This document shows, piece by piece, positions 21,155 through 29,298 of a stretch of 64,000 bases of DNA. A program made the position numbers and the translations under genes. The notes under the pieces are model-generated. The model was not told where the DNA came from. It worked only from the letters and a program-made list of their open reading frames with translations, and ran no database searches. Each line of letters begins with the position of its first letter. The first letter of the stretch is position 1. The stretch is from Candidatus Limnocylindrales bacterium (GTDB lineage: Bacteria > Desulfobacterota > Binatia > UBA1149 > CAITLU01), in NCBI GenBank assembly GCA_035626395.1, contig DASPNR010000002.1, positions 188,501 to 252,500 of the forward strand, given 5' to 3'.

Positions 21155-21433
21155 CTACTTACGAATGCCGAGCCGTTCGATGACGTTCACGTAACGGTCG
21201 TGGTCCGTCCTCTTGAGATAATCCAAGAGGCGGCGTCGCTGACTGACCAGCTTGAGCAAGCCGCGGCGCGAGTGATGGTCCTTGGCGTGAACCTTGAAAT
21301 GCTCCGTGAGATGCGTGATGCGCGTGCTCAACAGAGCGATCTGCACTTCGGGCGAGCCGGAGTCGGACTCGTGCCTTCGGTAGGCCGAGATGAGTTCCTG
21401 CTTTGCTTGCTTGTTTTCGGCGATGCTGGTCAC
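21155..21433 (-). CDS. rpsO: 30S ribosomal protein S15
   Basis: S15 binds 16S rRNA and nucleates the platform of the small subunit. The frame is open to 21508, but the family's N-terminus begins at the GTG at 21433 (VTSIAENKQ), giving 92 residues, the usual length being 89. The rRNA-binding [14 protein letters not shown] and [23 protein letters not shown] segments are intact. A purine-rich AGGAA lies somewhat far upstream. The roughly 90-base gap after truB could hold a separate promoter; only a weak TTGCCA-16-TTAACT pair is visible. Confidence 0.96.
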   Translation of the reverse strand: MTSIAENKQAKQELISAYRRHESDSGSPEVQIALLSTRITHLTEHFKVHAKDHHSRRGLLKLVSQRRRLLDYLKRTDHDRYVNVIERLGIRK

Positions 21434-21523
21434 GGACGTGTCGCTTGTTCCTTTCCTCTTCTTCCGTCTGAGCCGCAGGCAGTTAACACGGGCCGGCGAG
21501 GTTGGCAAGGCAAGCGAGGGCCT

Positions 21524-22468
21524 TCACGAGGCCGCGGCGCGAGGCGCCGCGAACACTCGTTCGAGCGTCCACAGCTTTCCCTGTGCCACCGCCACCGCCA
21601 CCAGGTCGGAGCCGGCGGCGATGCGGATACGTTCGCCCGCCGCAAAAGCCGGCCCCAGACGAGAAAGAGGATGCTGGCGCCCCAGACGAAGATCGGCGGC
21701 GTCCGCTGGCGCGATGCGGACGAGCCGGAGATGAGCGGCCGCTTCGATCAGCGGCACGATGGCGGCCTCGGCCTCGGGCCGGCCGTCCTCATCCATGATA
21801 CGGGACAGTGGAATCGCCGCGTCGACGCGCAGCGCGCCGACGCGGGTGCGGCGCAGGCTCTCGAGCACGGCGCCGCAGCCGAGCGCTTCGCCGATGTCTC
21901 GCGCCAGCGAGCGAACGTAGAAGCCCTTGGAGCAGTCGATCGTGATCTCCAGCCGGCGATCCTCGAGCGCGGTCAGCTCCAGGCGGTCCACGCGCACGGG
22001 TCGCGGCTGCAGCTGCGGAGCCAGGCCGCGACGGGCCAGCTCATACATCGGCCGCCCGCCGACCTTGATGGCCGAGAATGCGGGCGGCACCTGCAGGACC
22101 TCTCCGGTATGCTCCGCCGCCAGCGCATCCAGCCGCGCCTGGTCCAGCGCGGGGAGGGGCCCACCGGCCTCGACGTTGCCGGTGATGTCGAGCGTGTCGC
22201 TGCGCACACCCAGGCGGATGACGCCTTCGTAGGTCTTGTCCGAATCGGTCAGGTAGCCGGCGAGCTTGGTGCCTTCGCCGAGGCACAGCGGCAGCAGCCC
22301 GGTGGCGAACGGATCGAGCGTTCCGGCATGGCCCGCCTTGACGCCGCCGAGCACGCGCCGCACGCGCGCGACCACGCCGGCCGACGTCACGTCGATCGGC
22401 TTGTCCACCAGCAGAAGACCGCTGGGACCGTCGCCGCCGCCCCTTCGTCGCCCGCGCATCGCTCTCAC
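21524..22468 (-). CDS. truB: tRNA pseudouridine(55) synthase
   Basis: TruB makes the universal pseudouridine 55 in the tRNA T-loop. The 314-residue protein has LLLVDKPIDVTS and the catalytic motif GHAGTLDP (Asp52), then KTYEG and the C-terminal PUA-like tail. The GTG at 22468 overlaps the rbfA stop (GTGA); an ATG nine bases later is an equally good start with better ribosome-site spacing. It belongs to the nusA-infB operon, as in most bacteria. Confidence 0.96.
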   Translation of the reverse strand: MRAMRGRRRGGGDGPSGLLLVDKPIDVTSAGVVARVRRVLGGVKAGHAGTLDPFATGLLPLCLGEGTKLAGYLTDSDKTYEGVIRLGVRSDTLDITGNVEAGGPLPALDQARLDALAAEHTGEVLQVPPAFSAIKVGGRPMYELARRGLAPQLQPRPVRVDRLELTALEDRRLEITIDCSKGFYVRSLARDIGEALGCGAVLESLRRTRVGALRVDAAIPLSRIMDEDGRPEAEAAIVPLIEAAAHLRLVRIAPADAADLRLGRQHPLSRLGPAFAAGERIRIAAGSDLVAVAVAQGKLWTLERVFAAPRAAAS

Positions 22469-22821
22469 TCTCCCTGCCCTGCGCCGCCGCCGCCCTTGAG
22501 CAGCTTCTCGATGCGCTCGGCGCGCGCCAGGCTCTCGTCGTACTCGAACACCAGCGCCGGAATCGATCGCAGCGCCAGGCGCGTTCCCAGCTCACGCCGC
22601 AGATAGCCGCTCGCCGCCGTCAGTGCGTGCGCCGCCTCGGCCGCTTCCTCCTGGCCGCCGAAGCAGCTGAAGTAGACGCGTGCGTGCCTGAGGTCGTCGC
22701 TCATGCGCGCGTCGGTCAGCGTCACGCGCGACAGGCGCGCGTCGTGCGTGCCCTCCTCCAGGATCGACGCCAGCGCCTGAACGACCTGACGCGCGACGCG
22801 CTCTGCCCTTCTGACTGCCAT
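22465..22821 (-). CDS. rbfA: Ribosome-binding factor A
   Basis: RbfA assists late maturation of the 30S subunit. The 118-residue KH-like protein has the VARQVVQALASIL helix and the signature DLRHARVYFSCFG, followed by LRRELGTRLALRSIPALVF. It sits between ylxP and truB in the nusA-infB cluster and its stop overlaps the truB start. Confidence 0.94.
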   Translation of the reverse strand: MAVRRAERVARQVVQALASILEEGTHDARLSRVTLTDARMSDDLRHARVYFSCFGGQEEAAEAAHALTAASGYLRRELGTRLALRSIPALVFEYDESLARAERIEKLLKGGGGAGQGE

Positions 22822-22848
22822 GATGGTCCGTGCGCGTGAGCCCGCGGC

Positions 22849-23139
22849 TCAGTAGTTGGCGAACTCGTAGCTCTCGCGTCCCGGCTCGGCCAGGCCGAGC
22901 GCCGAAACGAACGTGGATACTTCGCGAAGACAGCGGTCGACGTGATCGCGATCATTGCCGATCTGCGCCACGCCGAGCGTGATCTTCTGCCAGTTGTCGA
23001 GGTCGTCGCATTCGGCGACCGAGACGTTGAACTTGTTGCGTACCCTCTGCTTGATCGAGCGCAGCACCGCCCGTTTGCCCTTGAGCGAGTGGTTCTCGGG
23101 CAAGTACAGGATCAGGTGCAGAACACCGACGACGACCAC
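22849..23139 (-). CDS. ylxP: DUF503 (YlxP-like) protein
   Basis: A 96-residue member of DUF503, with the ENHSLKGKRAVLRSIKQRVRNKFNVSVAE core of the family. The GTG start at 23139 gives the expected first beta strand (VVVGVLHLILYLP). It lies between infB and rbfA, where this family is usually found, and is thought to act in ribosome maturation or RNA binding; its molecular role is not settled. Confidence 0.9.
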   Translation of the reverse strand: MVVVGVLHLILYLPENHSLKGKRAVLRSIKQRVRNKFNVSVAECDDLDNWQKITLGVAQIGNDRDHVDRCLREVSTFVSALGLAEPGRESYEFANY

Positions 23140-23164
23140 GGCCAGACGCTCGAGGCTTGCGCGA

Positions 23165-25825
23165 TCACTCGCGCGCCGCCTGCTCGCTGCGCGGCTGGAG
23201 CGTGCGCTTGACCGCGTCCTGCCGGAACGTCTCGATGATGTCGCCCACCTTCACGTCGTTGAAGCGATCCAAGCCGATGCCGCACTCGTAGCCGGCCGCC
23301 ACCTCGCGTGCATCGTCCTTGAAGCGACGCAGGCTGCCGACCTTGCCCTTGTAGACGACCACGTTGTCGCGCAGCAGCCGGCAGTCGTGGTTTCGGATGA
23401 TGCTGCCGTCGAGCACGTAGCAGCCGGCAATGGTGCCGCCGGGCACGGTGAAGGTGTTTCGCACCTCCGCGCGGCCCTCGAACACTTCCTTGTACTCGGG
23501 CGCCAGCATGCCCTCGAGCGCCGCCTTCACCTCGTCGATGAGCTCGTAGATCACCGAGTGCAGGCGGATGTCCACGGTCTCGCGCTCGGCCAGGGCGCGC
23601 GCCTTGGCCTCGGGCCGGACATGAAACCCGACGATGATGGCGTTGGACGCCATCGCCAGCTGCACGTCCGACTCGTTGATGGCGCCGACGCCGCCGTGGA
23701 TCACGCGCAGCGTGATCTCGTCGTTGGAGAGCTTCTCGAGCGCCGCCTTGATGGCCTCGACCGAGCCGTCCACGTCGGCCTTGATCACGATTCGCAGCTC
23801 GAGCGCACCGGTGCTGCTGAACTGCCGCTGCAGGTCCTCGAGGGACATGCGCGTGGTCGCGACGAGCCCCGACTTTCGCGTCGCCTCGCGCCGCATTTCG
23901 GCAACCTGCGCGGCCTTGGACGGATCCTCGACGACGACGAAAGCGTCGCCCGCCGACGGCACGCCGTCCAGGCCGATGATCTCGACCGGAGTCGACGGAC
24001 CGGCCTGCTTGACGGGCCGTCCGGCATGATCGTTCATCGCGCGCACGCGTCCGACGATCTCGCCGCACACGAAATGGTCGCCGTGCTTGAGCGTGCCCTT
24101 CTGCACCAGCACCGTGGCCACCGGGCCGCGTCCGCGGTCGAGGCGCGCCTCGACGACGGTGCCGAGCGCGCGCGAGTCGGCCGGCGCGCGCAGCTCGAGC
24201 AGCTCGGCCTGCAGCGAGATGGCCTCGAGCAGCTCGTCGATCCCGGTGCCCTTGAGCGCCGAGACGGGCACGAACTGGGTCGTGCCTCCCCACTCCTCGG
24301 GCTGCAGACCGTAATCGGTCAGCTGCTGCTTGACGCGGTCGGGATTGGCATCGGGCTTGTCGATCTTGTTGACCGCCACGATCACGGGAACATCGGCAGC
24401 CTTGGCGTGATTGATGGACTCGATGGTCTGCGGCATCACGCCGTCGTCGGCGGCAACCACCAGCACGGCGATGTCGGTTACCTGGGCGCCGCGCGAGCGC
24501 ATGGCCGTGAAGGCCGCGTGACCGGGAGTGTCCAGGAAGCAGATCGGGCCGATGCTCGATTCGACCATGTACGCGCCGATGTGCTGGGTGATGCCGCCCG
24601 ATTCGGTGGCGATCACGTTGGCCTTGCGGATGGAGTCGAGCAGCGAGGTCTTGCCGTGGTCGACGTGGCCCATGACGGTGACCACCGGCGGCCGCACCTC
24701 TCCCTCTTCGATCTCGGTTCCTTCCTCGCCGCCGATGTTCAGAAGGGTATCGACGTCCACGGCCGTGTTCTCGACCGTGTAGCCGAACTCTTCGGCCACC
24801 AGCGTGGCGGTGTCGATGTCGAGCAGGTCGTTGGCGGTGCGCATTTCACCCGCGCGCATCAGCGATCCGAGAACCTCGCCCACCTTGATGCCCATGGCCT
24901 TGGCCAGGTCCGATGCGGTGGCCGCGGCGTTGATGCGGACGACGCGCTTGCTGGCCTTGGGAACGGTGACCTCGGTCTTGCGCAGCTTCTGGCCGGGCGC
25001 CGCGCGCTTCTTGCGCGGCCGAACCTGGTAGGCACGCTCGAGCGCGTCGAACATGTCCTCCTTGCGGACGACCTTGCGCTTCTTCTTGCGACCCTTGTCG
25101 GCCTCGCTCTCGCCTTCCTTGGCGGGCTTGGCGGGGGCCGTTCCCGGCGCGGCCTGAGCCGGCTGCTGAGCCGGCCGGGCTGCCGCGGGCTTGCGCGTCA
25201 GATCGATGCGGCCGAGCACGCGTGCGCCGCCGCGGCGGGCGCCTTCCTCGGGCGCTTCGACCGGAGGCGCGGCCGGAGCTTCGGCGCGGCTGAGCAGGGC
25301 CTCGGTGTAGTCGTCGGTGATGCGCTGGGCTTCGTCCGGCGAGACCTTGTCGGAGAAGTCCTCTTCCTCGACCGGCGGCGCTGGCGGCGGCTCGTCGATG
25401 ACCGGCTCCAGGATCGGATCGGGCTCGATGATGGGAGCGGGCTCCGGCGGTGCGGCCTCGAGCGTAGGCGTCGTCTCGGCGACCGGTGTTGCAGCCGGCG
25501 TCGCTTCCTCGGCGCGTGCGGGCGGCGCCGGTGGCGGCGCGGGAGTCTCGGCCGGTGCCGGCTCGGCCGCGACCATCACGGGCAGCGAGGCGTACGCGAA
25601 CGGATTGGGGTCGAACAGCGCCAGCGCCTCCGGCGTCAGCTCGATGGCCGTGGCCACCCGGCGGTTGCCGATATTGAGGCTCGGCATGCCGGGCGGTGTC
25701 GGCTTCTCCTCGGGCCGCTTGCGCGCGCGGCGGATGACGACCGCGGCCGGCGCGGCTTGCGTGCGGGAAGCCGCGGCGCCGCCGCGACCCTTGCCTACTT
25801 CACTGACGTTGCGGCTCTCTGCCAT
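23165..25825 (-). CDS. infB: Translation initiation factor IF-2
   Basis: IF-2 is the GTPase that places initiator tRNA on the 30S subunit and promotes subunit joining. The 886-residue protein has a long Pro/Ala/Glu-rich N-terminal region (to about 290), an IF2_N motif, then the G domain with [17 protein letters not shown] and NKIDKPD, and domains II to IV. The ATG at 25825 is preceded by GAGAAGG; the frame to 25993 would overlap ylxR coding. It lies 11 bases after the ylxR stop. Confidence 0.98.
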   Translation of the reverse strand: MAESRNVSEVGKGRGGAAASRTQAAPAAVVIRRARKRPEEKPTPPGMPSLNIGNRRVATAIELTPEALALFDPNPFAYASLPVMVAAEPAPAETPAPPPAPPARAEEATPAATPVAETTPTLEAAPPEPAPIIEPDPILEPVIDEPPPAPPVEEEDFSDKVSPDEAQRITDDYTEALLSRAEAPAAPPVEAPEEGARRGGARVLGRIDLTRKPAAARPAQQPAQAAPGTAPAKPAKEGESEADKGRKKKRKVVRKEDMFDALERAYQVRPRKKRAAPGQKLRKTEVTVPKASKRVVRINAAATASDLAKAMGIKVGEVLGSLMRAGEMRTANDLLDIDTATLVAEEFGYTVENTAVDVDTLLNIGGEEGTEIEEGEVRPPVVTVMGHVDHGKTSLLDSIRKANVIATESGGITQHIGAYMVESSIGPICFLDTPGHAAFTAMRSRGAQVTDIAVLVVAADDGVMPQTIESINHAKAADVPVIVAVNKIDKPDANPDRVKQQLTDYGLQPEEWGGTTQFVPVSALKGTGIDELLEAISLQAELLELRAPADSRALGTVVEARLDRGRGPVATVLVQKGTLKHGDHFVCGEIVGRVRAMNDHAGRPVKQAGPSTPVEIIGLDGVPSAGDAFVVVEDPSKAAQVAEMRREATRKSGLVATTRMSLEDLQRQFSSTGALELRIVIKADVDGSVEAIKAALEKLSNDEITLRVIHGGVGAINESDVQLAMASNAIIVGFHVRPEAKARALAERETVDIRLHSVIYELIDEVKAALEGMLAPEYKEVFEGRAEVRNTFTVPGGTIAGCYVLDGSIIRNHDCRLLRDNVVVYKGKVGSLRRFKDDAREVAAGYECGIGLDRFNDVKVGDIIETFRQDAVKRTLQPRSEQAARE

Positions 25826-25836
25826 ACCTTCTCGTC

Positions 25837-26151
25837 TCACTGGCCGCGCTCTGCTGCGGCCTCTGCCATCTGCGGCCCTGCAGGACCGATGCGCTCTTCG
25901 ATGCTGCCGCGAAGCTGCAGGCGCTGCGGCGCCGCCAGCTGTGTGCGCAGCGAGCGCGTCAGTCCCCTGCTCTTCGGAAGTGCCGCCGCGCACGCCGCCG
26001 CCGGGTGCACGTAGGCGCTTCTTCCCGTGCGGGCACGGTCGACGATCACGGCCTGGCCGCGCTCATCGAGCTGCACGCGCAGCAAGGAATGCTGCGCATC
26101 GCGCCCGCCGCATCCGACGCACGTGCGCACGGGTCTGCCGCCGCTGCTCAT
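25837..26151 (-). CDS. ylxR: YlxR (DUF448) nucleic-acid-binding protein
   Basis: A 104-residue YlxR family protein with the signature RTCVGCG near the N-terminus and GRSAYVHP; family members bind RNA or DNA, and Bacillus YlxR has been linked to transcription regulation and RnpA. The C-terminal part is degenerate compared with short homologues. Its ATG overlaps the nusA stop (ATGA), the usual neighbourhood between nusA and infB. Confidence 0.92.
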   Translation of the reverse strand: MSSGGRPVRTCVGCGGRDAQHSLLRVQLDERGQAVIVDRARTGRSAYVHPAAACAAALPKSRGLTRSLRTQLAAPQRLQLRGSIEERIGPAGPQMAEAAAERGQ

Positions 26152-27548
26152 GCCTCGACGACCGCCTCCGCGCTCTCGCCGGCATCCTCGGCGGCCGCCG
26201 CGGCTGCGGCGGCTGCGGCGGCCGCGTCCTCACGGCCGCGAGCCAGCACCGCCTCGGCGGCTTCCGTCACGGCTCGCGCGATGCGAGCGACGATCTTCTC
26301 TCGGCGTTCGACTTCGTCGGCCGCCTTGGCCGAAGCGATCATGCGCTCGGCCTCCTCGCGCGTGCACTCGAGCACGCCGGCGATGTCGTCGGGATCGGAG
26401 CCGGAAAGCTCGCCGGCCGACTTGTACCCATCGGCCAGCAGCAGCTCGGCGCGCAGGTCCGACAGCCCTTCGACGCGGCGCAGGGAGCGGCGCGACTCGC
26501 GCTGCCAGCGCTCGTATTCGCTCTCGGAGTGGACGTCGAGCTTCCAGCCGGTCAGCTTGCCGGCCAGGCGCACGTTCTGTCCCTTGCGGCCGATGGCCAG
26601 CGAGAGCTGGTCGTCGGGCACCACCACTTCCATCGAATGGTCGGCCTCGTCGATGACGATGCGCGAGACCTTGGCCGGCGACAGCGCACGGCAGACGAAT
26701 TCGGTCTCATCGGGCGTCCACGGGACGATGTCGATGCGCTCGCCGCGAAGCTCCTGAACCACGGCCTGCACTCGCGAGCCGCGCATGCCCACGCATGCGC
26801 CGACCGGATCGACGTCGCTGTCGTGGCTGACCACGGAGATCTTGGCGCGACCACCGGGCTCGCGCACGACTTCCTTCACTTCGACGATACCCTCGTAGAC
26901 CTCGGGCACTTCCTGCTCGAAGAGCTTCTTGACCAGCTCCGGATTGGTGCGCGACAGCACGATCTGCGGGCCGCGCGCATTCTCGTCCACGCGGACGATG
27001 AGGGCGCGGATGCGGTCGCCCTGGCGGTAGCGCTCGCGCGGAATCTGCTCGCGCTCGGGAAGGATGGCATCGACGTTGGGACGCAGCTGGACGATCAGGT
27101 TGCGGCGCTCGAAGCGCATCACGATGCCGGACTGGATGGTCCCCTCGTGCTGCTTGAACTCGTTGTAGATCATGGCCCGCTCGTAGTCGCGGACCTTCTG
27201 GACGATGTTCTGCTTGGCGGCCTGGGCGGCGATGCGCGAGTCGGGCGGGCCGAGCTTGGTCAGGAGCTCGTCGCCGATCTGCGATTCCGGATCGTACTTC
27301 TCGCGCGCGGTCTCGAGCGTGATCTCGGCGTCGGGGTTCTCCACCTCCGCCACCACGGTCTCGATCTTGTAGATGTCGATCTCGCTGGTCTCGGGGTTGA
27401 ACTTCGCCTCGATGTTGAGATCGGCGCCGTGGGTCTTCTTGGCGGCCGACTTCATGGCCTCCTCGAGCGCCTCGATGACGAGCTGGCGATCGATGCCCTT
27501 TTCTTTGCTGACCTGCTCGATGACCCGAAGTAATTCTTTTTGCATCAT
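26148..27548 (-). CDS. nusA: Transcription termination/antitermination factor NusA
   Basis: NusA binds RNA polymerase and modulates pausing, termination and antitermination. The 466-residue protein has the N-terminal RNAP-binding domain, an S1 domain (about 135-205), two KH domains ([15 protein letters not shown] and [13 protein letters not shown]) and a C-terminal helix-hairpin-helix part, ending in an Ala/Glu-rich tail with a run of over ten alanines. Two ATGs in a row mark the start, with GAGG upstream. It follows rimP, as usual. Confidence 0.98.
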   Translation of the reverse strand: MMQKELLRVIEQVSKEKGIDRQLVIEALEEAMKSAAKKTHGADLNIEAKFNPETSEIDIYKIETVVAEVENPDAEITLETAREKYDPESQIGDELLTKLGPPDSRIAAQAAKQNIVQKVRDYERAMIYNEFKQHEGTIQSGIVMRFERRNLIVQLRPNVDAILPEREQIPRERYRQGDRIRALIVRVDENARGPQIVLSRTNPELVKKLFEQEVPEVYEGIVEVKEVVREPGGRAKISVVSHDSDVDPVGACVGMRGSRVQAVVQELRGERIDIVPWTPDETEFVCRALSPAKVSRIVIDEADHSMEVVVPDDQLSLAIGRKGQNVRLAGKLTGWKLDVHSESEYERWQRESRRSLRRVEGLSDLRAELLLADGYKSAGELSGSDPDDIAGVLECTREEAERMIASAKAADEVERREKIVARIARAVTEAAEAVLARGREDAAAAAAAAAAAAEDAGESAEAVVEA

Positions 27549-27558
27549 ATCGTCTGCC

Positions 27559-28074
27559 TCAGCGGCGCCGGCGCCGGGGTGGCTCCTTCTTTTCGAACTC
27601 GTACTCGAGGTTGGCTTTCTCGACGTCGGCCACCATCAGCCGCGTCGTTCTGCCGCCCTCCTCGGTGACCGTGATCGAATCCTCCGCCACCTCGTCCAAC
27701 CGTCCGAGGAAATTGCGCCGCCCGTCGACCTCGTTCCTCATCCGCACCCGAACCTTCTTGCCGAGCACGCGCTCGAAGTGCTCGACTCTCTTCAGCGGGC
27801 GATTCAGGCCCGGAGAGGACACTTCCAGCATGTAGTTGCTCCGCACGGCCTCATGCGCCTCCAGGGCGTCCCCCAGGCGTCTGCTGACGGCCTCGCAGTC
27901 CTCGAGGCTGACTGCTCGCGCCGGGTCCGGGCTGTCCAGGAAGATCCGCACGAGCTGGCGCGAGCCGCTGCCGGCCAGCTCCACGTCGAGCAACTCGAGC
28001 CCACGCTCAGCCGCAAGCGGCTCGGCGATCGCCCAGATCTTCGAGCCGGTCGTGCTCACGCGTACCTCGGTCAT
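27559..28074 (-). CDS. rimP: Ribosome maturation factor RimP
   Basis: RimP is needed for 30S assembly. The 171-residue protein has LELLDVELAG, YMLEVSSPGLNRPLK (family signature) and a C-terminal SH3-like domain ending in a poly-Arg tail. The ATG at 28074 has no clear ribosome site; a GTG at 28059, preceded by GAGG, is a serious alternative that keeps the whole first helix. It heads the rimP-nusA-infB cluster, downstream of an intrinsic terminator and a second hairpin. Confidence 0.93.
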   Translation of the reverse strand: MTEVRVSTTGSKIWAIAEPLAAERGLELLDVELAGSGSRQLVRIFLDSPDPARAVSLEDCEAVSRRLGDALEAHEAVRSNYMLEVSSPGLNRPLKRVEHFERVLGKKVRVRMRNEVDGRRNFLGRLDEVAEDSITVTEEGGRTTRLMVADVEKANLEYEFEKKEPPRRRRR

Positions 28075-28087
28075 CAGGGCGATCCGC

Positions 28088-28106
28088 CGCGGCCGGTCCG
28101 GCCGCG
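28088..28106 (-). promoter_or_regulatory. Perfect hairpin in the rimP leader
   Basis: CGCGGCCG and CGGCCGCG are perfect 8-base arms around a three-base loop. In the minus-strand transcript the stem ends 13 bases before the rimP ATG and begins just after the terminator T-run. It could shape ribosome access or be an anti-terminator partner; this is inferred from position. Confidence 0.5.
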
Positions 28107-28110
28107 AGAG

Positions 28111-28146
28111 GATCAAACAAAAAGAGGCGGGCGAAGGGCCCACCTC
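28111..28146 (-). terminator. Strong intrinsic terminator/attenuator between greA and rimP
   Basis: In the minus-strand RNA a 9-base-pair stem (GAGGUGGGC with GCCCGCCUC, one G-U pair, five-base CCUUC loop) is followed directly by UUUUUGUUUG. This is a textbook Rho-independent terminator. It lies about 170 bases past the greA stop and about 50 before the rimP start, so it either ends greA transcripts or attenuates entry into the rimP-nusA operon. E. coli also has terminators ahead of rimP-nusA that NusA acts on. Confidence 0.85.
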
Positions 28147-28318
28147 CTCCACTGCCCTGACTCCGCGGGGAAGTACCACGCGCATCGCGGCGCCGCAAGA
28201 AAACGCCGACCTTGTTTCCCCGGGCGTGCGGGCAGGTCCGGGGCGGGTTCCGGGCGGGACCTCGGTTCCTGCGCAGACCTGGCCGGGACATGCCCCGATC
28301 TGCGACCTCGACGAATCT

Positions 28319-28795
28319 TCAGAGATTGCGGTCGTGGAGGGTGGTGACGGAGACGACGGCGTAGGTCTTGCGGCCATTGGGCAGCTGGATGGTCACCTCG
28401 TCGCCCTCCCGCTTCTTGAGCAGGGCCTGCCCCACCGGCGAGCTGAGCGAGATGCGCCCGGCCGAGGCGTCGACCTCCTCGGCGAACACCATCTCGTAGC
28501 GCACCACCTCGCCGCTGTCGGCGTCCTCGAGCTCCACGATGCTGCCGTAGCCGATGCCGTCGCGGGGAATCGAGGAAATGGTGTACAGCGACAGCTCCTT
28601 CAGGCGCGACTCCAGGGCGCCGGCGCGCGCGCTCAGCATGCCCTGGCGCTCCTTGGCCGCGTGGTATTCGGCGTTCTCGCGCAGGTCTCCGTGCTCGCGC
28701 GCGGTCTCGATGACCTTGGGCAGATCGATGTTGAGCTCGCGGCGGATGTCCGCGAGCTCGTTCTGGAGCTTCTCGACGATGGGCAGCTTCTTCAT
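28319..28795 (-). CDS. greA: Transcription elongation factor GreA
   Basis: GreA rescues backtracked RNA polymerase by stimulating transcript cleavage. From the ATG at 28795 the protein is 158 residues, exactly the E. coli length. The N-terminal coiled coil carries the acidic tip EHGDLRENAEYHAAKERQ, and the C-terminal FKBP-like domain has YTISSIPR, GIGYGSIVEL and SPVGQALLKKREGDEV. An in-frame start 10 codons upstream adds an unlikely tail. It is transcribed towards rimP but separated from it by a terminator. Confidence 0.96.
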   Translation of the reverse strand: MKKLPIVEKLQNELADIRRELNIDLPKVIETAREHGDLRENAEYHAAKERQGMLSARAGALESRLKELSLYTISSIPRDGIGYGSIVELEDADSGEVVRYEMVFAEEVDASAGRISLSSPVGQALLKKREGDEVTIQLPNGRKTYAVVSVTTLHDRNL

Positions 28796-28863
28796 GAGAG
28801 CGGCGGAGACTAGGGGCGCCTGCACCGGCTGTCAACGCGCCATCCGTTCGGGTGCCGGCGGCT

Positions 28864-29298
28864 TCAGGTCCCGAGAATCGCCCGGATGAGCTCGCTCGCG
28901 CGCTTGCCGTCGTAGCGCCCCGCATAGCGGTCGCCGAGCGTCTTCATGACGGGGCCGATGCTGGTGGCGGAGGTCTCGGCCACGATGGCCAGGATCGCCT
29001 GCCGCAGCTCCTCTTCGCTCAGCGCTTGCGGCAGCAGCGTCTCGATCTCGGTCAACAGCGCCTGATGCTCGGCGACCTGATCGTCGCGCCCTGCCTTGGT
29101 GGCGAAGTCGAGCGTCTCGCGGCACTGCTTGGCCTCGCGCTGGATGATCGTCGTGATCTCCTTTTCCGGCACCTCGCCGCGCAGCTCGATGCCGCGGTTC
29201 TTGACGCCCGCCAGAATCGCTCGCAGCGCCCGCATGCGCATCGGCTGCTTCTCGCGCATCGCGGCGCTGAGGCGCTCGCGCAGCTCTTTCTCGGTCAT
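28864..29298 (-). CDS. yqeY: GatB/YqeY domain protein
   Basis: The 144-residue protein is a YqeY-type, all-helical relative of the GatB tail, which binds tRNA in the amidotransferase. Its own role is unsettled. MTEKELRERL, MRALRAILAGVKNRGIEL, and the C-terminal IGPVMKTLGDRYAGRYDGKRASELIR segment are typical. AGGAG lies seven bases before the ATG, which also overlaps the plsB stop (ATGA), so the two are coupled. Confidence 0.93.
   Translation of the reverse strand: MTEKELRERLSAAMREKQPMRMRALRAILAGVKNRGIELRGEVPEKEITTIIQREAKQCRETLDFATKAGRDDQVAEHQALLTEIETLLPQALSEEELRQAILAIVAETSATSIGPVMKTLGDRYAGRYDGKRASELIRAILGT

Noticed and set aside
22955..26014. 1019-codon plus-strand frame opposite infB
   Set aside because: infB on the minus strand has all GTPase motifs; the plus frame has only compositional bias.
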